DNA of 64,000 nt from Geminicoccaceae bacterium (GTDB taxonomy: Bacteria; Pseudomonadota; Alphaproteobacteria; Geminicoccales; Geminicoccaceae), in contig JANQPX010000069.1 of the NCBI GenBank assembly GCA_028285265.1, positions 248,001-312,000 of the forward strand. The letters are read 5' to 3'. A program made the translations under genes and the position numbers. The notes under the pieces were generated by a model. The model saw only the letters and a list, made by a program, of their open reading frames with translations. It was not told where the DNA came from and ran no database searches. Positions 60,199 to 64,000 of this stretch are shown one piece after another. Position 1 is the stretch's first letter. Each line of letters begins with the position of its first letter.

Positions 60199-61698
60199 TT
60201 AGGTTTGCGTCGCCTGACGCCTTGCACGCAAACTCGGCAAGATGACCAAAAGGGCTGCTAAAATCAGCAAACCCAGCGTCATCGGTCGCTCCCACATGAA
60301 GCTGACGCCATCGGCGATGTTTGCGGCCCGTGCGAAATTGTTCTCCATCATTGGTCCCAAAATGAAACCGATCAATAACGGGGCCAGTGGAAAGCCGGCA
60401 AAACGCAGGACCGTCGCAATGACACCTAGGCCCGTCATGAACAACAGCTCGGTCGCATTGTTTTGGCCGATATAAGCGCCCATGAGCGTAAAAAATAGGA
60501 TGAACGGAATCAGATAGTTCCTGGGGATAGCCAGAAGCTTTGCTATGTAGGGGATTAAGGGAAGATTTAAGACGAGAAGGATAACGTTCCCAATGTACAT
60601 CGACATGATCACCGCCCAGAAGATCTCCGGGTTTTCAATCATCAATCGAGGCCCAGGCTGCACATTCAGGGCCACCAGGGCGCCAAGTAAGATGGCCGTG
60701 GTGCCAGAGCCTGGAATGCCAAGCGTCAGAAGCGGTACAAATGAGCCTGTGCAGGCTGCGTTATTGGCGCATTCTGGGGCTGCGAGGCCTTTGATGGAGC
60801 CCTTCCCGAACTGTTTTTGATCTTCAGGGGAGGCGATATTGCGTTCGACCGCATACCCAAGAAATGATGCGATCGTAGCGCCTGCGCCTGGCAATACACC
60901 AATCAAGAAGCCTTGGATTGATTGACGGCCAATCACAGGTGCGATCTCTCGAGCTTCCTTGCCGCTAATTCTCAGACCGGTGATCTTTCCCGATTCACCG
61001 TCGCCGGTATTGGAGCGGTTGGGATCTAGGACAAGGAAAATGGCCTCGGGAAGTGCAAAAAGAGCCATGGCCAAGGTGATGAAACCAAAGCCGGATTGCA
61101 GATCCATGATGCCCATCGTAAAGCGAGGTGCATTAAAAAGTGCGCTCTCACCGATGGTCGCCATGATGAGGCCGAGAACCGTCATCATCAGGGCCTTGGC
61201 TACTTGGCCAGAGCCTGCGAAGGCTGCAATCGCCGAGAGGCCGACCACCATGAGCGCGAAGTACTCTGGTGATTGGAAGAGAAGAGCGACTGAAACGAGT
61301 GCGGGAGCAAATCCCATCAGCAGGATTGCACCAAGGGTACCACCCGCAAAGGATGCGATTGCAGCGACGGTGAGGGCCTTGCCGGCTTTTCCGGCGCGGG
61401 CCAACGGATAGCCATCAAAGGATGTCGCAACTGTTGAGGCCACGCCAGGCGCGTTAATGAGGATTGAGGACGTGGAGCCGCCAAAGATCGCGCCATAGTA
61501 GACGCCGGCCAGCATGATCAAGGCTGCCGATGGATCGCCAATTGTGATGGCAACTGGGATCATGATTGCGATGATCGACATTGGTCCGAGACCGGGCAAC
61601 ATGCCGATAAAGGTTCCGATCAAACAACCGGCGATTACCATCGCTAAATTCTTGATTGAAAGCGCTGTTGCGAGACCGAGTGTGATTCCCTCAAGCAT
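60199..61698 (-). CDS. tctA: Tripartite tricarboxylate transporter large membrane subunit
   Basis: 499 residues with about 11-12 hydrophobic segments and the TctA repeats G-x-x-x-G-x-L-P-G-L-G-P (near 33) and G-V-L-P-G-A-G-A-T-I-A-S-F (near 265). It transports citrate-like carboxylates or aromatic acids with the binding protein TctC. It overlaps tctB by one base. Confidence 0.93.
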   Translation of the reverse strand: MLEGITLGLATALSIKNLAMVIAGCLIGTFIGMLPGLGPMSIIAIMIPVAITIGDPSAALIMLAGVYYGAIFGGSTSSILINAPGVASTVATSFDGYPLARAGKAGKALTVAAIASFAGGTLGAILLMGFAPALVSVALLFQSPEYFALMVVGLSAIAAFAGSGQVAKALMMTVLGLIMATIGESALFNAPRFTMGIMDLQSGFGFITLAMALFALPEAIFLVLDPNRSNTGDGESGKITGLRISGKEAREIAPVIGRQSIQGFLIGVLPGAGATIASFLGYAVERNIASPEDQKQFGKGSIKGLAAPECANNAACTGSFVPLLTLGIPGSGTTAILLGALVALNVQPGPRLMIENPEIFWAVIMSMYIGNVILLVLNLPLIPYIAKLLAIPRNYLIPFILFFTLMGAYIGQNNATELLFMTGLGVIATVLRFAGFPLAPLLIGFILGPMMENNFARAANIADGVSFMWERPMTLGLLILAALLVILPSLRARRQATQT

Positions 61699-62180
61699 TA
61701 AAATAACCTCGGCCAGGGGCTGAGAAAGATCCCGAGAATTTCTTGTACGAGATACCAGATAAGAATGGTGCCGATCAGAGCTATCGGAACCATAAGATAG
61801 TATCTACGCTCGCCAAGGATCCATGAGCCACCGATGAGAAAGATCGAGGTCGCTGCAATGAAACCGATGGGACGAAGAAGGAGGGCATAGGCAATCATGC
61901 TACCGATCAGCGCGATTGCCTGGCCAATTTTATAGTCCATAAGACGTCGGTAATCGATGCCGCTCTCGGCGCTATTCACGGTTTTCGGGTTGGAGGCGAA
62001 GATAACGGCAAGCGCAGTAAGCATGCCGAGTACGCTGAGAATCTTAGGGAACGAGCTTGGCCAGACGGGCGCACGTTTTAGGATCGGCGGCAGTAGGTGG
62101 TCCATGCCAAAGTAAGCCGCGTAGCCGTAGAGGCAGCAAAACAACAAAAAGAGCAGGCCGATCCAGCGCTCAAGAGTCAT
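61698..62180 (-). CDS. tctB: Tripartite tricarboxylate transporter small membrane subunit
   Basis: 160 residues with four hydrophobic segments and the family's low sequence conservation; position between tctC and tctA fixes the identity. It assists TctA in the inner membrane. Confidence 0.88.
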   Translation of the reverse strand: MTLERWIGLLFLLFCCLYGYAAYFGMDHLLPPILKRAPVWPSSFPKILSVLGMLTALAVIFASNPKTVNSAESGIDYRRLMDYKIGQAIALIGSMIAYALLLRPIGFIAATSIFLIGGSWILGERRYYLMVPIALIGTILIWYLVQEILGIFLSPWPRLF

Positions 62181-62222
62181 GGTTCATGCTTGTATGAATA
62201 GATGTGTATAGGAGGTACAGCA

Positions 62223-62248
62223 GGAGGTCGGATCGTTCTCCGACCTCC
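62223..62248 (-). terminator. Hairpin between tctC and tctB
   Basis: A perfect 10-bp stem (GGAGGTCGGA / TCCGACCTCC) with a 6-base loop begins 15 bases after the tctC stop. Without a U-run, it probably stabilises or partly terminates the tctC message, giving an excess of binding protein over membrane subunits. Confidence 0.7.
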
Positions 62249-62262
62249 CGGCTGATTGCGGA

Positions 62263-63249
62263 TTACAGGAAGCCGAGTTTCTTCATCAGATCACCAATGA
62301 CCTGTTCCTGATTTTCCAGGAATGACATGAAGTCGTCGCCGGAGTTATGGATGTTCACCCAGCCGTTCCGAGCACGCACCTCTTCCCAAGCTTCCGTTTC
62401 GTACATGGCGGCGAGCACGTCGCGATACGCTTCAGCTTGTTCCTCAGGCAGGCCGGGAGCAGCAAAGAAACCGCGCCAATTCACGAATTCGACATCGTAG
62501 CCGAGTTCCTTCAGGGTCGGCGCCTCGGGCAAGGCATCAATGCGCTCTGGCGCAGTGACGGCCAGAACTTTCATTTCGCCAGCCTTTGCCAATTCGACAG
62601 CCTCAGAAAATCCCGTGGAACCCGCCGAGATCTCTCCCGACAGAATGGCGGCATTCATCTCGCCACCGGCATCGTAAGGGATATATTTGATGGCAGTAGG
62701 GTCGGCACCAGCTCCTTCGAATGCCATGGCTGCAACCAAGTGATCCATGCCACCAGGCACTGAGCCACCGCCAATGCTTACGGATGATGGATCGGCATTA
62801 TAAGCATTCACCAGATCCGCAAAGGTGCCAAGCTCGCTGTCCGCCTTGGTGATGATAGCCGCATAGTCCCCAATCGTGCCGGCTATGAGGGTGAGATCAC
62901 GAAAATTCTGGGGAAACACGCCCGTCAGCGACCTGATCACGATTGGCGTCGAGTTGACCATCAACGTTCCGTGATTGCTCTCGGCATTCTCAATCAGGTA
63001 GCCAATGGCTTTGCCGCCACCGCCGCCTGACATATTCTCATAGCTTGCCTGTCCGACCAGTCCAGCACCTGTCAGTGCTTCCCCAGTGCCTCTGGCTGTG
63101 CCATCCCAGCCACCACCGGCTCCACCAGGAATGAGGAAATGAATGCTGTCGAGTTTCTGGTGGCCGTCGGCCAGAGCTAGGCCGCCTGTCATCGCAAAGG
63201 CCGCCGCGCTCGCGATCACGATACGGCGGCTTGTCTTGAAAAACGTCAC
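62263..63249 (-). CDS. tctC: Tripartite tricarboxylate transporter substrate-binding protein
   Basis: 328 residues with a signal peptide (S-A-A-A-F-A-M-T-G-G-L-A-L-A) and the periplasmic binding-protein pattern: I-P-G-G-A-G-G-G-W-D near the start, G-G-G-G-K-A-I-G-Y, and a conserved S-V-P-G-G-M-D-H. First gene of the operon; the specific carboxylate cannot be told from sequence. Confidence 0.92.
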   Translation of the reverse strand: MTFFKTSRRIVIASAAAFAMTGGLALADGHQKLDSIHFLIPGGAGGGWDGTARGTGEALTGAGLVGQASYENMSGGGGGKAIGYLIENAESNHGTLMVNSTPIVIRSLTGVFPQNFRDLTLIAGTIGDYAAIITKADSELGTFADLVNAYNADPSSVSIGGGSVPGGMDHLVAAMAFEGAGADPTAIKYIPYDAGGEMNAAILSGEISAGSTGFSEAVELAKAGEMKVLAVTAPERIDALPEAPTLKELGYDVEFVNWRGFFAAPGLPEEQAEAYRDVLAAMYETEAWEEVRARNGWVNIHNSGDDFMSFLENQEQVIGDLMKKLGFL

Positions 63250-63427
63250 GTTAGGTCTCCCGATTCATAGAATGAATGCCGGCAGCCATACTCAGAGACA
63301 CGACGGCATTCGTTTGTATCACTCCATGCTGCCAAATCTGCCTATAGAAAATCCGCTCGTAAAGGGAATTTCCCTGAAGATGCGCAGCATGATAGCGCGA
63401 GATCAGCTTCGTTGAATTCGCTCATTT

Positions 63428-64000
63428 CTATTGGCAAAGCAGGTGCTCACGCCAGACGATCTTACTTGTGCCGACAAAGCGACTAAGGCGCGAGAGCTCA
63501 GCGCGTAATCTGTCTCGTCGCCCCGAACCAAAGCGTATTTTGGCTTCTGGCCAGAATCCGATGACGTGAAGTGAGCTGTCAGCGCGTTCAGCACGAAGTT
63601 CAATGCGACCGACGAATCGCTCACCTTCTAAGATCGGGAAGACGTAGTAGCCGAAGCGGCGTTTCGCTGCCGGCACAAAGATCTCGATACGGAAGTCAAA
63701 GCCAAACAGGCGACCCAATCGATTACGATCGCGGACGATAGGGTCGAATGGATTGACGATCCGAAGCCTGGACGACACATCAGGCAGGGCTGCAATCCTC
63801 GACTCGATATCGTCAGGAGCGAGCATCGGTAGCCAATCGCCTCCAGCGGTCTCGACGATCACCTCGGTTAGGTTGGAGCTGTTCTTCGCAGCCCACCCCT
63901 TAACTTCGGCCAGGTCGGTAGCAGCCCAGAAACGTTGTATGTCGCCACATGTCGCAAAGCTGAGACGATCAAGAGCACCCTGACAAAGCCAATTTACCTG
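63428..64000 (-). CDS. YcaQ-type winged-helix DNA glycosylase (N-terminus outside window)
   Basis: The open frame runs to the right edge (191 codons visible). The HTH_42 family C-terminal domain is clear: V-N-P-F-D-P-I-V-R-D-R-N-R-L, L-F-G-F-D-F-R-I-E-I-F-V-P, and K-R-R-F-G-Y-Y-V-F-P. E. coli YcaQ and relatives remove bases in interstrand cross-links. The catalytic QxQ/QxD motif should lie upstream, outside the window. Confidence 0.85.
   Translation of the reverse strand, partial: QVNWLCQGALDRLSFATCGDIQRFWAATDLAEVKGWAAKNSSNLTEVIVETAGGDWLPMLAPDDIESRIAALPDVSSRLRIVNPFDPIVRDRNRLGRLFGFDFRIEIFVPAAKRRFGYYVFPILEGERFVGRIELRAERADSSLHVIGFWPEAKIRFGSGRRDRLRAELSRLSRFVGTSKIVWREHLLCQ

Overview
The window looks like an alphaproteobacterial chromosome, probably Hyphomicrobiales or a relative. 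The core genes at the right (thrC followed by an M16 peptidase, a TctCBA uptake operon, a YcaQ-type protein) and the Trb/TraG/TraF conjugation genes at the left fit that group. I cannot name a genus from sequence alone. The window is dominated by mobile DNA stacked on both sides of one tRNA-Ser(CGA) gene at 32579-32668.

Positions 1-32.58 kb form an integrative and conjugative element (ICE) that runs off the left edge. It carries a DNA-transfer operon (5860 down to 593: replication-relaxation protein, TraG/VirD4 coupling protein, ECF sigma factor, membrane anti-sigma factor, TraF peptidase). It also carries a full mating-pore operon (21498 down to 11602: TrbB-C-D-E-J-L-F-G-I plus an unknown gene). 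There are two HipBA toxin-antitoxin pairs with palindromic operators, a DUF2130/ParB/DUF4917 cargo block (8.2-11.6 kb), an A+T-rich five-gene cargo block (22.1-28.0 kb), an AlpA-type excision regulator, and a P4-type integrase interrupted by an amber codon. The relaxase is not in the window.

The most striking signal is a promoter-like motif, GGGAATAAAA-N8-TCATTCATCT. It occurs three times with identical spacing: upstream of the DNA-transfer operon, of the trb operon and of alpA. Because the ECF sigma/anti-sigma pair is itself inside the first operon, the element appears to have a private, self-amplifying sigma-factor switch that would coordinate excision, DNA processing and pore assembly.

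The second candidate system is the 22.1-28.0 kb block. It has two divergent phosphoglucose-isomerase-like proteins (one lacking key motifs), a membrane protein with a PLD-like domain, a deoxyribosyltransferase-like/methyltransferase fusion, and a convergent HIT-family hydrolase.

Positions 32.63-50.75 kb hold an about 18 kb phage-like element in the 5' half of the same tRNA. It encodes three large virion-interior (ejection) proteins plus a small companion, a PadR regulator pair, a helicase-like ATPase, many small overlapping genes and an integrase, but no terminase, portal, capsid, polymerase or lysis gene that I can see. It may be a phage satellite or a heavily deleted prophage. Positions 50.75-56.60 kb are a second, decayed element in tandem, ending in a third copy of the tRNA 5' half. 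It contains an IS21-type fragment, a replication-relaxation pseudogene, an integrase remnant related to the neighbouring element's integrase, and a few intact cargo genes.

Chromosomal core resumes at 56.6 kb: threonine synthase, M16 peptidase, a small membrane protein, the tripartite tricarboxylate transporter operon, and a YcaQ-type DNA glycosylase running off the right edge.
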